Assembly (NCBI GenBank): GCA_016742055.1
Contig: JACVCK010000007.1
Span: 1-35,773, forward strand
Source: Phycisphaerales bacterium
Lineage (GTDB): Bacteria; Planctomycetota; Phycisphaerae; Phycisphaerales; UBA1924
Reading direction: 5' to 3'
Length of the DNA stretch: 35,773 bases
Shown here: positions 1 to 8,495 of the stretch, piece by piece
Layout of the letters: the number at the start of each line of letters is the position of its first letter
Numbering within the stretch: the stretch's first letter is position 1
Made by a program: the position numbers and the translations under genes
The notes under the pieces: model-generated
Database searches by the model: none
What the model was told of the DNA's origin: nothing
The model's input: the letters and a program-made list of their open reading frames with translations, nothing else

Positions 1-633
1 CTCCAGGCCCGTGCGCTCGGCGGTCTGCGACTGCGACAGCCCGAACGTCTGCGACAACGCACGCAGCGCACGCGCCCGCTCCAGAGGGTGCAGGTCCTCG
101 CGCTGCATGTTCTCGACCAGCGCCCATTCCGCGGCCTCCTGGTCGCGGATGCTCACGATGATCGTCGGCGCGAACGCCAGGTCCAGCATCTTCGCCGCAC
201 GCCAGCGCCGCTCGCCCGCGATGATCTCGTACCCGCTCGAACTCGGCGACCGCCGCGCGACGATCGGCTGCATCATGCCCGAGACGCGGATCGAATCCGC
301 CAGCGCGCGCAGCGAGGCGTCGTCGAAGACGCGCCGGGGCTGGAAGCGGTTGGGCTCGAACGCGGCGACGGGGATCATCGTGAAGCGCGGCGCGCCCGAA
401 GGAGCGCCCTCGCCGGCGATGGTTGGCGCCCCCCCACCGCTCTGCCCGCGCGCCGTGCGCGCGGTGGCGCCCGCATCGGCGCGCGGCGCGCCGGGGGCGG
501 GCTCGCGATCCGTCGGCGCCATCACCGGCACGGGCGGCGTTTCGTTCAGCAGCGCGCTCAGGCCCCGGCCCAGGCGGCGCGTCTTGGGGTTGGCCGCGGC
601 GGCGGTGGGTCCGGACGGCGTCGGTGCGCTCAT
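1..633 (-). CDS. parB: Chromosome-partitioning protein ParB, N-terminal part (cut by window edge)
   Basis: ParB binds parS sites, spreads as a CTP-dependent clamp and loads SMC or works with ParA in chromosome segregation. The visible 211 residues hold the classic N-terminal RLGRGLSALL box (about 20-29), a disordered linker, then the ParB N-terminal domain with NRFQPR (95-100), the nucleotide-binding GERRWRA motif (140-146) and ENMQREDLHPLERA (174-187). The visible part ends in the start of the HTH (LSQSQTAERTGL). The ATG at 633 is preceded by GGGAG. No parA is seen directly upstream, where it often lies; the upstream neighbour is a divergent Nudix gene. Three parS-like sites within 1.7 kb support the assignment. 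Confidence 0.95.
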   Translation of the reverse strand, partial: MSAPTPSGPTAAAANPKTRRLGRGLSALLNETPPVPVMAPTDREPAPGAPRADAGATARTARGQSGGGAPTIAGEGAPSGAPRFTMIPVAAFEPNRFQPRRVFDDASLRALADSIRVSGMMQPIVARRSPSSSGYEIIAGERRWRAAKMLDLAFAPTIIVSIRDQEAAEWALVENMQREDLHPLERARALRALSQTFGLSQSQTAERTGLE

Positions 634-793
634 GGTCGATCTCCCAAACCGAGGATACCCAAACGTAAACCAAATATCAGAGTGTTCTGCGGATAGGCCG
701 CGATGTCGAGCGTATTTGATAGGATAATGTTTGGTATAGAGCCGCGGCCGAAGGAGTTGTGCTGGTAGGATGCCGATCTACGAGGAGTGGTGT

Positions 794-1279
794 ATGGCGT
801 CGAAGGCGGATCATATCGAGGTCATCGCGCGTGGGGTGTGGATCCAGAATGGATCGGTCCTCTTCTGTCGGAACGTGCAGAAGGGGTACCTGTACCTGCC
901 CGGCGGGCACGTGGACCCCGGCGAGGCCGCGGCGGATGCCCTGGCCCGCGAGTTCATCGAAGAAACCGGCGTCCACGTCGCCATCGGTGGGCTCCTGGCC
1001 GTTGCGGAGGTTCGGTTCGCGGCCGGCAAGCGTGAGCACCACGAGGTGAACCTGGTGTTCCACGTGGAACATGGCCCCGGGGGTCCACCACCGCTGGTGC
1101 GGTCGCTCGAGCCCGATATCGCCTTTGAGTGGGTGAAGGTGGGGGAACTGGGCGGTCGGGATGTGCGACCGGGGGCTCTGAAACGGTGGCTCCTCGGGCG
1201 ATTGGAGCATCCGGCGCGGGCCGCACATCCAGCGTCGGCGGCGGGGGAACGCATCGACTGGCTCTCCGCGCCTGAATAG
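794..1279 (+). CDS. Nudix hydrolase
   Basis: A 161-residue Nudix-fold pyrophosphohydrolase that would hydrolyse a nucleoside diphosphate linked to another group; the substrate cannot be read from the sequence. The Nudix box is complete at residues 38-60 (G38, E44, R52, E53, E56, E57, G59), so the metal-binding glutamates are present. I chose the ATG at 794 because GAGGAG lies 6 bases upstream; an in-frame ATG at 770 would add 8 residues but has a distant Shine-Dalgarno. A perfect parS palindrome is embedded in the reading frame and encodes Phe-His-Val-Glu-His, so this stretch of protein is constrained by DNA function. Confidence 0.9.
   Translation: MASKADHIEVIARGVWIQNGSVLFCRNVQKGYLYLPGGHVDPGEAAADALAREFIEETGVHVAIGGLLAVAEVRFAAGKREHHEVNLVFHVEHGPGGPPPLVRSLEPDIAFEWVKVGELGGRDVRPGALKRWLLGRLEHPARAAHPASAAGERIDWLSAPE
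1056..1071. promoter_or_regulatory. parS site 1 (inside Nudix gene)
   Basis: TGTTCCACGTGGAACA is a perfect 16-bp palindrome. It differs from the canonical parS TGTTTCACGTGAAACA only by the symmetric TTTC/GAAA to TTCC/GGAA change, a variant known from other bacteria. It lies about 420 bp from the parB start. Confidence 0.9.
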
Positions 1280-1333
1280 CCCCTGTCCCAAGTCCGAACT
1301 TGGTGGCGTGGTCCCGGCGAGCCGTTCGGCCGG

Positions 1334-1349
1334 TGTTCCACGTGGAACA
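1334..1349. promoter_or_regulatory. parS site 2 (between Nudix and kinase genes)
   Basis: An identical copy of TGTTCCACGTGGAACA, 278 bp from site 1 and upstream of the histidine kinase start. Two identical 16-mers this close together are not expected by chance and mark the ParB loading region. Confidence 0.9.
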
Positions 1350-1412
1350 GAGGGAAGCCCAACGCGGCGCCGGGCCGCGGTCAGGGCGGGCAGCACAGGC
1401 CAGAGCCAAGAG

Positions 1413-2243
1413 ATGCACCAGCCCAAGGCGCGACCGATCCCGCACGCCGAGGTGATGGATCGCCTCCTCGAGGCGGAACGTCAACTCGCGGACCTTCATC
1501 AGGAGGTGGAGCACCTGCACCGACTTTCAACGGTCGGGACGCTCGCGGCTGGCGTCGTCCACGAGATCAACAACGCCCTGACCCCCCTGCTCAGTTACGC
1601 CCAACTCGCCGCCGCAGCGCCGGGCGATGATGCGCTCGGGCGCCAGGTCGTGCAGAAGGCCATCGCCGCGGTGGACCGCGTCACTCAGATCACCGACGCC
1701 ATCCTGGGCTTCGTCCGCCCGGACGCGCTCGGCACGCCCGCCGATCGGGTGGCGGACGTTGGGGCGTGCATCGACGACGTTTTTTCGTGCATGGGACGGT
1801 CCTCCGGATGCGACGGCGTCCGCACGGTGGTGGAGGCGCCCATGGGGTGCCGCGTTCGAATGAGGCCCGTCGCGCTGCAGCAGGTGCTCCTGAACCTGAT
1901 CCTCAACGCGCACCACGCGATGGCGGGGCTCGGTTCGGGGACGCTGACGATCCGGGCCGAATGTTCCATGTGGGAAGGCGGACCGAAGAGGAAGGTCCGG
2001 ATCGCGGTTTCCGACACGGGCCCCGGGATCTCGGACGATGTGGCGCCGCGACTGTTCGAACCGTTCGTCACAAGCCGGGGCGGGAGCGGTGGGGGGAACG
2101 GCCTTGGCCTGGCGGTGTGCCGCCGACTCCTGACCGAGGCCGGCGGGCGCATCTGGGCCGAACGGGCGCCGGAGGGCGGAGCGATGTTCGTGATGGAGGT
2201 CTGGGGCGATGGCCCGTCGGACCCCTCCGCCGCAGCGGCCTGA
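1413..2243 (+). CDS. Soluble sensor histidine kinase
   Basis: A 276-residue cytosolic histidine kinase of a two-component system. It has a short N-terminal coiled coil (about 15-40), then a HisKA dimerisation domain with the H-box GVVHEINN (phosphorylatable His50). The HATPase domain shows the N-box NLILNAHHAM (Asn165), G1 DTGPGIS (201-207) and G2 GNGLGLAV (229-236). There is no transmembrane segment and no PAS/GAF input domain, so the signal probably comes from a partner protein or through the coiled coil. No response regulator gene is adjacent, so it is an orphan here. The ATG at 1413 has only a weak purine tract upstream; an ATG at 1455 is an alternative start. Confidence 0.88.
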   Translation: MHQPKARPIPHAEVMDRLLEAERQLADLHQEVEHLHRLSTVGTLAAGVVHEINNALTPLLSYAQLAAAAPGDDALGRQVVQKAIAAVDRVTQITDAILGFVRPDALGTPADRVADVGACIDDVFSCMGRSSGCDGVRTVVEAPMGCRVRMRPVALQQVLLNLILNAHHAMAGLGSGTLTIRAECSMWEGGPKRKVRIAVSDTGPGISDDVAPRLFEPFVTSRGGSGGGNGLGLAVCRRLLTEAGGRIWAERAPEGGAMFVMEVWGDGPSDPSAAAA

Positions 2244-2266
2244 ACCCGCTCGCGACCCTCATCGCC

Positions 2267-2282
2267 AGTTCCACGTGAAACT
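2267..2282. promoter_or_regulatory. parS-like site 3
   Basis: AGTTCCACGTGAAACT mixes one variant half-site (TTCCACGTG) with one canonical half-site (CACGTGAAA), keeping the CACGTG core. It sits in the intergenic region after the kinase gene. With sites 1 and 2 it forms a cluster spanning 1.2 kb. Confidence 0.75.
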
Positions 2283-2457
2283 CACCATAATAGGGGATGT
2301 TGAATCTGAGCGAGTGTTCACTATCTTGTGCCAACAACGTCCGAGAACCGCGTTTTTCCCGCACTCTTGGTAGTCATCGGTGGGGCGCTCCCCGGGGCCG
2401 GGGAGGATGGGGGTGAACCCGGGCGAGCGGCGCGGCGCGCGGGGTACATTGGGCGCC

Positions 2458-4068
2458 ATGAACACAGAACATGCGCGTCGGCGCCGGGGCGCCTGGGTGG
2501 TCGCGGGGCTCGGCGTCGCGGCGCTCGCGGGGTGCGCCGCCCAGCCGGACCCCTTCGCCAGCGTCGCCGAACTCTCCGCCTACGAACGCACCGCAACCTA
2601 CGCCGAGACCGTCGCGCTCATGGACCGCCTGGCCGACGCATCGCGCGACGACGCGCTGCGCGGCGCCCCGCTGCTGCGCCGCGCGTCGATGGGCCGCACC
2701 TACGAAGGACGCGACATCCCCCTCCTCATCCTCGCCGATCCGCCCGTGCAGCATCCGGACGAGGCGTTCGCCAGCGGCAAGGCGGTCGTGCTCGCCTTCG
2801 GCAACATCCACGCCGGCGAGGTCTGCGGCAAGGAGGCGTTGCCGATGCTCGTGCGCGAGATCGTGCGTGATCCCGCGGCGCCGTGGGCGCGGGCGATCCT
2901 CGACAACGTCGTGCTCCTGGCCGCGCCGATCTACAACGCCGACGGCAACGAGCGCTTCGCGCCGGTGGAGGTCAACCGCCCCGGGCAGGACGGCCCGCGC
3001 ATGGTGGGCGTGCGAGCCAACGCGCAGGGGCTCGACCTCAACCGCGACTACATGAAACTGGACGCGCCCGAGACGCGCGCGATGGCGCGCGTCCTGACGC
3101 TCTGGCGTCCGCACATGGTGATCGACGCGCACACCACCAACGGCTCACTGCACCGCTACACGCTCACGTTCGGCGCCTCGCAGTGCCCCGCCGGCGACTC
3201 GCGCCCCATGGACTGGTCGCGCGACGTCATGCTCCCCGAGGTCTCGCGCCGCCTGCTCGAGCGCGCCGGCTGGGACACCTTCTGGTACGCCGACTTCGAC
3301 CCCCAGAAGACCGAGTGGCGCACGTACCCGTCCAACCCGCGCTACGGCTCCAACTACCACGCGCTGCGCGGGCACGTCTCCGTGCTGTCCGAGGCCTACG
3401 TCCACGCGCCGTTCCGCGACCGCGTGCTGGCGACGATGGAGTTCATCCGCGAGTGCGTGTCCTACGCCGCCGAGAACCGCGTCGCGCTCCTCAACGTCGT
3501 CGAGGACGCGCGCCGCGCCACGGCGGCGGGGGAGCCGGCGGATGTGGGCGTGCGCTTCAAGGACGCGCCCTTCGACGGAACGGTGACGGTCAAGGGCTGG
3601 CAGGAACGCCCGCGCGAGGGCGGCGGGACGGAGTCCACCGGCGTTCCGAGGGACTACGAAGTCAAGCGGTGGGGGAGGTTTACGCCCACGATGACCGTCG
3701 CGCGCCCGCGCGCGTACCTCATCCCGCCGTCGCACGCGTACCTGCTCGAAAACCTCCGCGCGCACGGCGTGCGCGTGGACCCCGAGCGCATCGAGCGGGA
3801 CGCGGAGGTCGAGGAGTACGTCATCCTCAGCGTCGGCGAGGGCCGCGAGTTCCAGAAGCGCACCCTGCGCCTGCACGAGGTCGAGAAGCGCTCCGCCACG
3901 CGCCGCGTCGGCGAGGGCTGGTGGCGCGTGCCGGTGGACCAGGAACTGGGGACGCTGGCGGTGTACCTGCTCGAGCCCGCGGCGGACGATGGCCTCGCCG
4001 CTTGGGGCTTCTTTGGGGGAGAACTTGTCGGCAACTCCGTCTATCCGGTCGTTCGGATCCCCCGCTAA
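2458..4068 (+). CDS. M14-family zinc carboxypeptidase-like lipoprotein
   Basis: A 536-residue exported metallopeptidase. The N-terminus is a lipoprotein signal: a basic run, a hydrophobic stretch and the lipobox LAGC with Cys26. The M14 zinc site is visible as H118-x-x-E121 (NIHAGE) and His225 (DAHTT), with substrate-binding DLNRDY (193-198). The Glu in VLSEAY (Glu312) sits where the catalytic glutamate is expected. The roughly 200-residue C-terminal part after 330 is probably a beta-rich accessory domain. The likely role is trimming peptides at the cell surface. The start at 2458 is preferred because it places the signal peptide at the N-terminus; an upstream in-frame extension would bury it. 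Confidence 0.88.
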   Translation: MNTEHARRRRGAWVVAGLGVAALAGCAAQPDPFASVAELSAYERTATYAETVALMDRLADASRDDALRGAPLLRRASMGRTYEGRDIPLLILADPPVQHPDEAFASGKAVVLAFGNIHAGEVCGKEALPMLVREIVRDPAAPWARAILDNVVLLAAPIYNADGNERFAPVEVNRPGQDGPRMVGVRANAQGLDLNRDYMKLDAPETRAMARVLTLWRPHMVIDAHTTNGSLHRYTLTFGASQCPAGDSRPMDWSRDVMLPEVSRRLLERAGWDTFWYADFDPQKTEWRTYPSNPRYGSNYHALRGHVSVLSEAYVHAPFRDRVLATMEFIRECVSYAAENRVALLNVVEDARRATAAGEPADVGVRFKDAPFDGTVTVKGWQERPREGGGTESTGVPRDYEVKRWGRFTPTMTVARPRAYLIPPSHAYLLENLRAHGVRVDPERIERDAEVEEYVILSVGEGREFQKRTLRLHEVEKRSATRRVGEGWWRVPVDQELGTLAVYLLEPAADDGLAAWGFFGGELVGNSVYPVVRIPR

Positions 4069-4499
4069 AGGGGAGTGGAATGGCGGATTTGGGCCGGAAT
4101 CCGGGTGAAATCCCTTTAAAATCACCCAAAGTAGTGGGGACAAACCAACTTGGGGATCGGGTTGTCTCTGGTGTCGTTCGCAAGGACTGCGACGGCTCCG
4201 CAAGGACGCGGGTGGGACTCGCAAGGACGTGAGACATAGGCCGCAGGACGCGGCGGATGAGCCGGCTAGTGCGCTCCGGGTTTGGAGGTCGGACCCTGGC
4301 CTTGACCTCGCTCGGGAGCGGTTGAAGGGCTCCATCGGTTCCTTCGTCGGGCGTGATCGGAAGGTCGCGTCCGACGATTGGGTGAGTGGGCGGGTTGGCT
4401 GGGTTGAGTGTGCGCCCTGTCAGGATGGACGCGCGGCGGTGGGCCGCGCGGACATGGATGTCGTGTCTGTCGTCGATCGGGGCGATCAGGAGGTGGGCC
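4069..4499. other. Intergenic region with helically phased repeats
   Basis: This 431-bp gap has no convincing reading frame. Its first part is less GC-rich (a TTTAAAAT run near 4113) and could hold a promoter. At 4179-4228 it carries three direct repeats, listed separately. Confidence 0.5.
4179..4228 (+). repeat. Three direct repeats CGCAAGGAC
   Basis: CGCAAGGAC occurs at 4179-4187, 4199-4207 and 4220-4228, that is at 20- and 21-bp spacing. This is two helical turns, so all copies face the same side of the DNA, as expected for an array of activator or repressor binding sites. The next gene begins 270 bp downstream. Confidence 0.55.
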
Positions 4500-4991
4500 A
4501 TGCGAGGACGAGCGCTGCGTGACTGGTTGGGCGCGGGCGAGAACGGTGGGGGAGTGGACGAACTGAGCGGGCCGGCGCGGGAGGTGGACGCGGCGCTGGG
4601 CTGGCTCCGGGCCGCGGGAGACCTGCAAGCCGAACGCTGGGGCGCCGCCGTGTCGCGGATGACCCAGCGCGTGGACGCGATGCGATCGCGTCACCCCGGT
4701 TTAGGCGATCCAACCAGGTCGCTCATTGTGGCGTCCTTCGTCATGTTTGCGCGGGCGTCGGGCCTGCGCCCCGCGGAACTCGCGGCGCTTGTGGAAGTTC
4801 CGGGATGGCTGCAAAAAGATCTGGACCTCCTGCGCGATTGTGATACGCTGGCCAAGTCTGGACGGCGCCGCGGGAGCGGCGCAGGCCGGGCGCGGCGCCC
4901 CTCGGGGCATTCGTTCCGCTTGTCGACGCCCACCAAGCGCGTCGATGGTTCGGAGCACAGCGCCACGGACTACGGCGCGGACGACGCATGA
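4500..4991 (+). CDS. Hypothetical protein
   Basis: A 163-residue protein that I do not recognise. The start is well supported by AGGAGGTG just upstream of the ATG. Residues 1-125 look like a folded helical domain with LIVASFVMFARASGLRPAEL in its middle. The last 40 residues are Arg/Gly/Ser-rich and probably disordered. There is no signal peptide. The ECF sigma gene downstream is about 280 bp away and need not be co-transcribed. Confidence 0.6.
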   Translation: MRGRALRDWLGAGENGGGVDELSGPAREVDAALGWLRAAGDLQAERWGAAVSRMTQRVDAMRSRHPGLGDPTRSLIVASFVMFARASGLRPAELAALVEVPGWLQKDLDLLRDCDTLAKSGRRRGSGAGRARRPSGHSFRLSTPTKRVDGSEHSATDYGADDA

Positions 4992-5164
4992 GTTGACCAG
5001 GCCACGACGGAACCCGACGCGCGGTGGGACGCGCAGGGGGCTTCCGGGCGAAACGAGAGAGATTTCAAGACTTCGGCGCGCGGCGGAGCCGTGAGCGCGG
5101 AAGGGCGTGAAGACAACGGTCGGGACGCGCGCAACGGCGCCCTCCGGCCTCTGTCGAGAGTTCT

Positions 5165-5189
5165 TGCCAGACGCGGGGCGCGTCCGGCA
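5165..5189. promoter_or_regulatory. Inverted repeat upstream of sigma factor gene
   Basis: TGCCAGACGCG and CGCGTCCGGCA form an 11-bp stem with one mismatch and a 3-base centre. It lies about 85 bp upstream of the sigma factor start and could be an operator or a leader hairpin. Otherwise the 4992-5272 gap shows no gene. Confidence 0.35.
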
Positions 5190-5272
5190 GGTTTCAGGTG
5201 GGTCCGGCGATGTTCGCCGGCCGACAACCAAGGCCCCGCGCGGAGAGCGCGGCGTACGACAGAGGTATCGCC

Positions 5273-5821
5273 ATGACCGCGATCGGCTGTTCTGCGGAAT
5301 CCCGAAGCGCCCAGTGCGTCGGGCAACTTGCGCAGCGTCACTACGACATCGTCGTTCGATATGTGTGCCGGTGGGGATCGCGCGATCTGGCGGAGGACGT
5401 CGCCCAGGAGGTCTTCCTCCGGCTCATGGCCCTGCCCGGCGTCGCCGACCGCGAACTCTCCGCCGGCTACCTCATCGCCGTCGCCCGCAACATCCTCCGC
5501 CGACAGGCGCACAAGAACAAACGCGCCGCCGAGGCCCTCGCCGCGCTCCGCGCCGCCAAGGGCCAGGGCGAGGAGGCCGACGAAGCCGAAGGCGCGGCGC
5601 CGGGCGCGCGCGTCGAGCCCAAGTCCCTCCAGGCCGCCCTCGGCGAACTCTCCGACAAGCACCGCGACGCCGTGCAACTGCTCGTCTGCCGCGGCCTCAG
5701 TTACCGCGCCGCCGCCGCCGCCATGAACGTCGGCCTGAACACCGTCCACACCTGGGAACTGCGCGGGATCGACCGCATGCGCCGCCGCCTGCGCGGCGCC
5801 GAGCCGGCGCGCGCCGCCTGA
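5273..5821 (+). CDS. ECF-type RNA polymerase sigma factor
   Basis: A 182-residue group 4 sigma factor. Sigma region 2 spans about 18-52, with the core-binding segment LAEDVAQEVFLRLM. A charged Ala/Glu-rich linker follows (about 80-115). Region 4 HTH (about 120-175) contains LSDKHRDAVQLLVCRGLSYRAAAAAMNVGLNTVHTW, quoted here in spirit: the recognition helix is around NVGLNTVHTW. The ATG at 5273 has AGAGG 7 bases upstream. No anti-sigma factor is adjacent. A glycine-zipper stress protein and a DUF892 protein follow and might belong to its regulon, which is inference. Confidence 0.88.
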   Translation: MTAIGCSAESRSAQCVGQLAQRHYDIVVRYVCRWGSRDLAEDVAQEVFLRLMALPGVADRELSAGYLIAVARNILRRQAHKNKRAAEALAALRAAKGQGEEADEAEGAAPGARVEPKSLQAALGELSDKHRDAVQLLVCRGLSYRAAAAAMNVGLNTVHTWELRGIDRMRRRLRGAEPARAA

Positions 5822-6059
5822 GCCGGCGGGCCCCGACCAGGAACCTCCACCCCGACCGTTCCGAGCGCTGGTCGCCGGCACGGGGCGGGCGCGCGCTGGC
5901 GCCATCGGCGTGAAAGCGCGAATGAGCCCGGTTTCACCGCGCGTTCAGGGTTGATCCACTTCGGCGGACGATTGTTTCGTGCAAGCCCGGCGGGTCCGGG
6001 CCGCAACGAACCGCTCCGCCGCCCGGCCGCCCGTGGCGGATCAACGAAAGGACGACGCC

Positions 6060-6557
6060 ATGAGCAAAGTCATCACCGGCATCTTCGATTCCGCCTCCGC
6101 CGCCGCCCGCGCGGTGGGAACCCTTGAGGCCCGCGGGGTCCACGCCGCCGACATCAGCCTCGTCACCTCCGAACGCGTCGGACGTGAATCGTTCACCGTG
6201 GACAAGCACAGCAAACTCGCCGAAGGCGCCGCGGCCGGGGCGGGCATCGGCGGCGCCGTCGGCGCGCTCGCCGCGGGCCTGACCCTGGTCGGCGCCGTGG
6301 CCAGCGGCGGCGCGGGCCTGCTGGTGGCCGGCCCCCTCGTCGCGGCGCTCGCCGGCGCCGGCGCCGGCGCGGCCGCGGGCAGCGTCGTCGGCGGCCTCGT
6401 CGGCCTGGCCATCCCCGAACACGAACTCAAGTTCTACGAAGAAGCGCTGGATCGCGGCGGCGTCGTCGTCGCCGTCTCCTGCGAGAACGCCGACACCGCC
6501 AGCATGGTCAAGGACGTGCTGAAAGAGCGCGGCGCCACCAAAGTTTCCAGCGTCTGA
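6060..6557 (+). CDS. YflT-like general stress protein with glycine zipper
   Basis: A 165-residue protein starting SKVITGIFDSASAAARAVGTL, which resembles the heat-induced stress protein YflT / general stress protein 17M domain, in which a ferredoxin-like strand-helix unit recurs. Residues about 60-125 are an extremely Gly/Ala-rich glycine-zipper stretch that could insert into a membrane. The C-terminal unit (ALDRGGVVVAVSCENADTAS) repeats the N-terminal fold. AAAGGA lies upstream of the ATG at 6060. It precedes a DUF892 gene in the same direction, a common pairing among stress genes. Confidence 0.7.
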   Translation: MSKVITGIFDSASAAARAVGTLEARGVHAADISLVTSERVGRESFTVDKHSKLAEGAAAGAGIGGAVGALAAGLTLVGAVASGGAGLLVAGPLVAALAGAGAGAAAGSVVGGLVGLAIPEHELKFYEEALDRGGVVVAVSCENADTASMVKDVLKERGATKVSSV

Positions 6558-6721
6558 AACCAACGCACTCGCCCGCCGCTTCGGCGGCCCTGCATGCTCC
6601 GAGCCGCGAGGGCCCGAGCCGGCGCCGATGCACAGGCGGCGCCGGCCGGCCCCCCGCGGGCCTCGGCCCGGGGCCCCCGAAGCGGAACGGGCAAACGCAC
6701 CAGCAACGATCGGAGTTCCCC

Positions 6722-7225
6722 ATGGCCATGAAACTCGATCATCTTGAAAAGTTGTACGTCACCCAACTCAAGGACGCCTACAGCGCCGAAAAGCAACTGC
6801 TCCAGGCGCTGCCCAAACTGCGCGACAACGCCCACGACGAGAAACTCCGCGAGGCCTTCGAGGACCACCTCGGCGAGACCAAGGCCCATGTCGAACGCAT
6901 CGAGCGGATCTTCCAGTCCCTCGACAACAAGCCCGCCGGACACCGCTGCCGCGCGATGGAGGGCCTCGTCGAAGAGGGCGAAGAAGTCCTCGGCGAAGAC
7001 GGCGACCCCGGCACGCTCGACGCGGCGCTGATCTGCGCCGCGCAGAAGGTCGAGCACTACGAGATCGCCACCTACGGCTGCCTCCGCGAGTACGCCCGCC
7101 TCCTGGGCCACGAAGAGGCCGTCGCCCTGCTCGATCAGACGCTCGAAGAGGAGAAGAACGCCGACCTGCGGCTCACGCAACTCGCCGAAGACTGGATCAA
7201 TCAGGCCGCCATGCACGAGGCCTGA
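6722..7225 (+). CDS. DUF892 ferritin-like protein (YciE/YciF type)
   Basis: A 167-residue four-helix-bundle protein of the DUF892 family, which has a di-iron ferritin-like fold and is linked to stress responses. The N-terminal signature LYVTQLKDAYSAEKQLLQAL is present. Glu/His residues expected for the metal site recur in the helices (EDHLGETKAHVERIE, KVEHYEIATYG, EEEKNADLRL). The length is normal for the family. The ATG at 6722 is preceded by GGAG. The 164-bp gap before it is strongly palindromic and contains no gene. Confidence 0.9.
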   Translation: MAMKLDHLEKLYVTQLKDAYSAEKQLLQALPKLRDNAHDEKLREAFEDHLGETKAHVERIERIFQSLDNKPAGHRCRAMEGLVEEGEEVLGEDGDPGTLDAALICAAQKVEHYEIATYGCLREYARLLGHEEAVALLDQTLEEEKNADLRLTQLAEDWINQAAMHEA

Positions 7226-7305
7226 AACGCCCGACCACCACGTTAGGGCGGCGCCCGCGCACGGAGGGGAGGAGGAGACGCCTCCGTCCGCGACGCGTCA
7301 CCGAC

Positions 7306-7370
7306 GGGGCGGCCGTGTCCCCAAGCCCCTTGACCACCCGGGGCACGGGGCGCGGCCGCCCCGACCTTTT
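7306..7370. terminator. Probable bidirectional terminator between convergent genes
   Basis: GGGGCGGCC (7306-7314) pairs with GGCCGCCCC (7354-7362), with an inner GTGTCCCC/GGGGCAC stem. The plus strand continues into ACCTTTT. It lies between the DUF892 gene (plus) and the propeller gene (minus), where a shared terminator is expected. Confidence 0.55.
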
Positions 7371-7460
7371 GCAGACGGGCGCGACGACGACAGCGCGGGC
7401 CGGCGGACGTCCGTGTGTGCCGCGGACGCCCGTCGGCCCGCCGCCGATCCGGCGTTGGCT

Positions 7461-8414
7461 TCACCTCCGCCGACGCAGCCCGGCCAGCAGCAGCGCCGGC
7501 GCGATCGCGGCGGCGCCCGGAGCGGGGATCACCGTGAGGAACACGGGCCCGTTCAGGCCGATCGCGGCGCCGCTGGCGAAGACGTCGATGAACGCGCCGG
7601 TCGCCGCGTCAAACCGCAGCACGCTGTCGCCCTCGATCGACGTCACGAACATGAACCCGTCCGCGAACGCCAGCCCCACCGGCACGTCCAGCCCGCCCGC
7701 GCCAGGCGTCGTGAAGTTCCCCAGGAACTCGCCCGTCTGCGCGTCGTACCGCAACACCGCGTCCGCCGTCTCGCTCGTGACGTACAGCGAGTCGCCCCGG
7801 AACTCCAGCACGCGCGGCCGGCCGACGCCCGTGACGAACGAGCCCAGGAACGCGCCCGTGCCGCCGTCGTACTTCAGAATCGAGTTCGTGAAGTACGACG
7901 GGATGTAGAGGTGGCCGTCCGGCCCGAACGTCATGCCGTTGTCCGGCCCGTTCAGCCCGCCGGAGTTGGCGGCGACGAACGTGCCCAGGAACGCGCCGGT
8001 GTCGCCGTTGAACTTCTGCACAAGGTCCCGCGAGAACGACGCCACCAGCAGGTCTCCGTTCGCGTCCCACGCCAGCGCCGCCGGCTCATCAAGGATCGAA
8101 GACCCCGGCGCGATGAACGTGTCGATCAGCGACAGCGTGCCCGCGTCGAAGCGGAAGATGCGGTCCGTTCCCTCGCTCGCCACGTACAGCCGGCCGTCCG
8201 GGCCGACGCGCGAGCACAGCGGCGCCGCGAACCCCGGGATCGCACCCGTGTCGCCCAGACGGGCGCCCGAATCGATGTCGAACGACACGACGCGGCTGGA
8301 ATAGAACGAGGTGACCAGCAGGCGCTTGCCGGCGCCGTGGGCTTCGGCGGCGCCCGCGAACAGCGCCGCGACGCACGCGGCCCGGACGATGCGCAGAGAT
8401 CCCGAACAACTCAT
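7461..8414 (-). CDS. Exported beta-propeller (NHL/SMP-30-like) protein with PEP-CTERM-like tail
   Basis: A 317-residue secreted protein. A signal peptide (about 1-27) ends at AEA-HG. Then come repeated blades of the type 'F-D-a-x-T-G-a-f-l-G-x-F' with GPDG[RH]LYV, which match NHL-type six- or seven-bladed propellers. The C-terminus, IPAPGAAAIAPALLLAGL followed by four arginines, is a PEP-CTERM-like sorting signal of the kind seen in planctomycetes. The start at 8414 is chosen because AAGGAG lies 7 bases upstream and the signal peptide begins there. Function unknown; likely surface-attached or exported. Confidence 0.85.
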   Translation of the reverse strand: MSCSGSLRIVRAACVAALFAGAAEAHGAGKRLLVTSFYSSRVVSFDIDSGARLGDTGAIPGFAAPLCSRVGPDGRLYVASEGTDRIFRFDAGTLSLIDTFIAPGSSILDEPAALAWDANGDLLVASFSRDLVQKFNGDTGAFLGTFVAANSGGLNGPDNGMTFGPDGHLYIPSYFTNSILKYDGGTGAFLGSFVTGVGRPRVLEFRGDSLYVTSETADAVLRYDAQTGEFLGNFTTPGAGGLDVPVGLAFADGFMFVTSIEGDSVLRFDAATGAFIDVFASGAAIGLNGPVFLTVIPAPGAAAIAPALLLAGLRRRR

Positions 8415-8495
8415 GACGAACTCCTTCGAACTGGCGTGAACGGCCCGGCGGCCGGAATGGTGGCGCATGGACGACGGCTGAGGCGGCGGGCGGCG

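Noticed and set aside
1962-1977. Possible fourth parS site TGTTCCATGTGGGAAG
   Set aside because: Only 12 of 16 positions match and the CACGTG core is broken, so ParB binding is doubtful; mentioned only in the parS finding.
2374-4335. Minus-strand frames opposite the M14 carboxypeptidase gene
   Set aside because: Shadow frames in a GC-rich gene whose plus strand shows the full zinc site and signal peptide.
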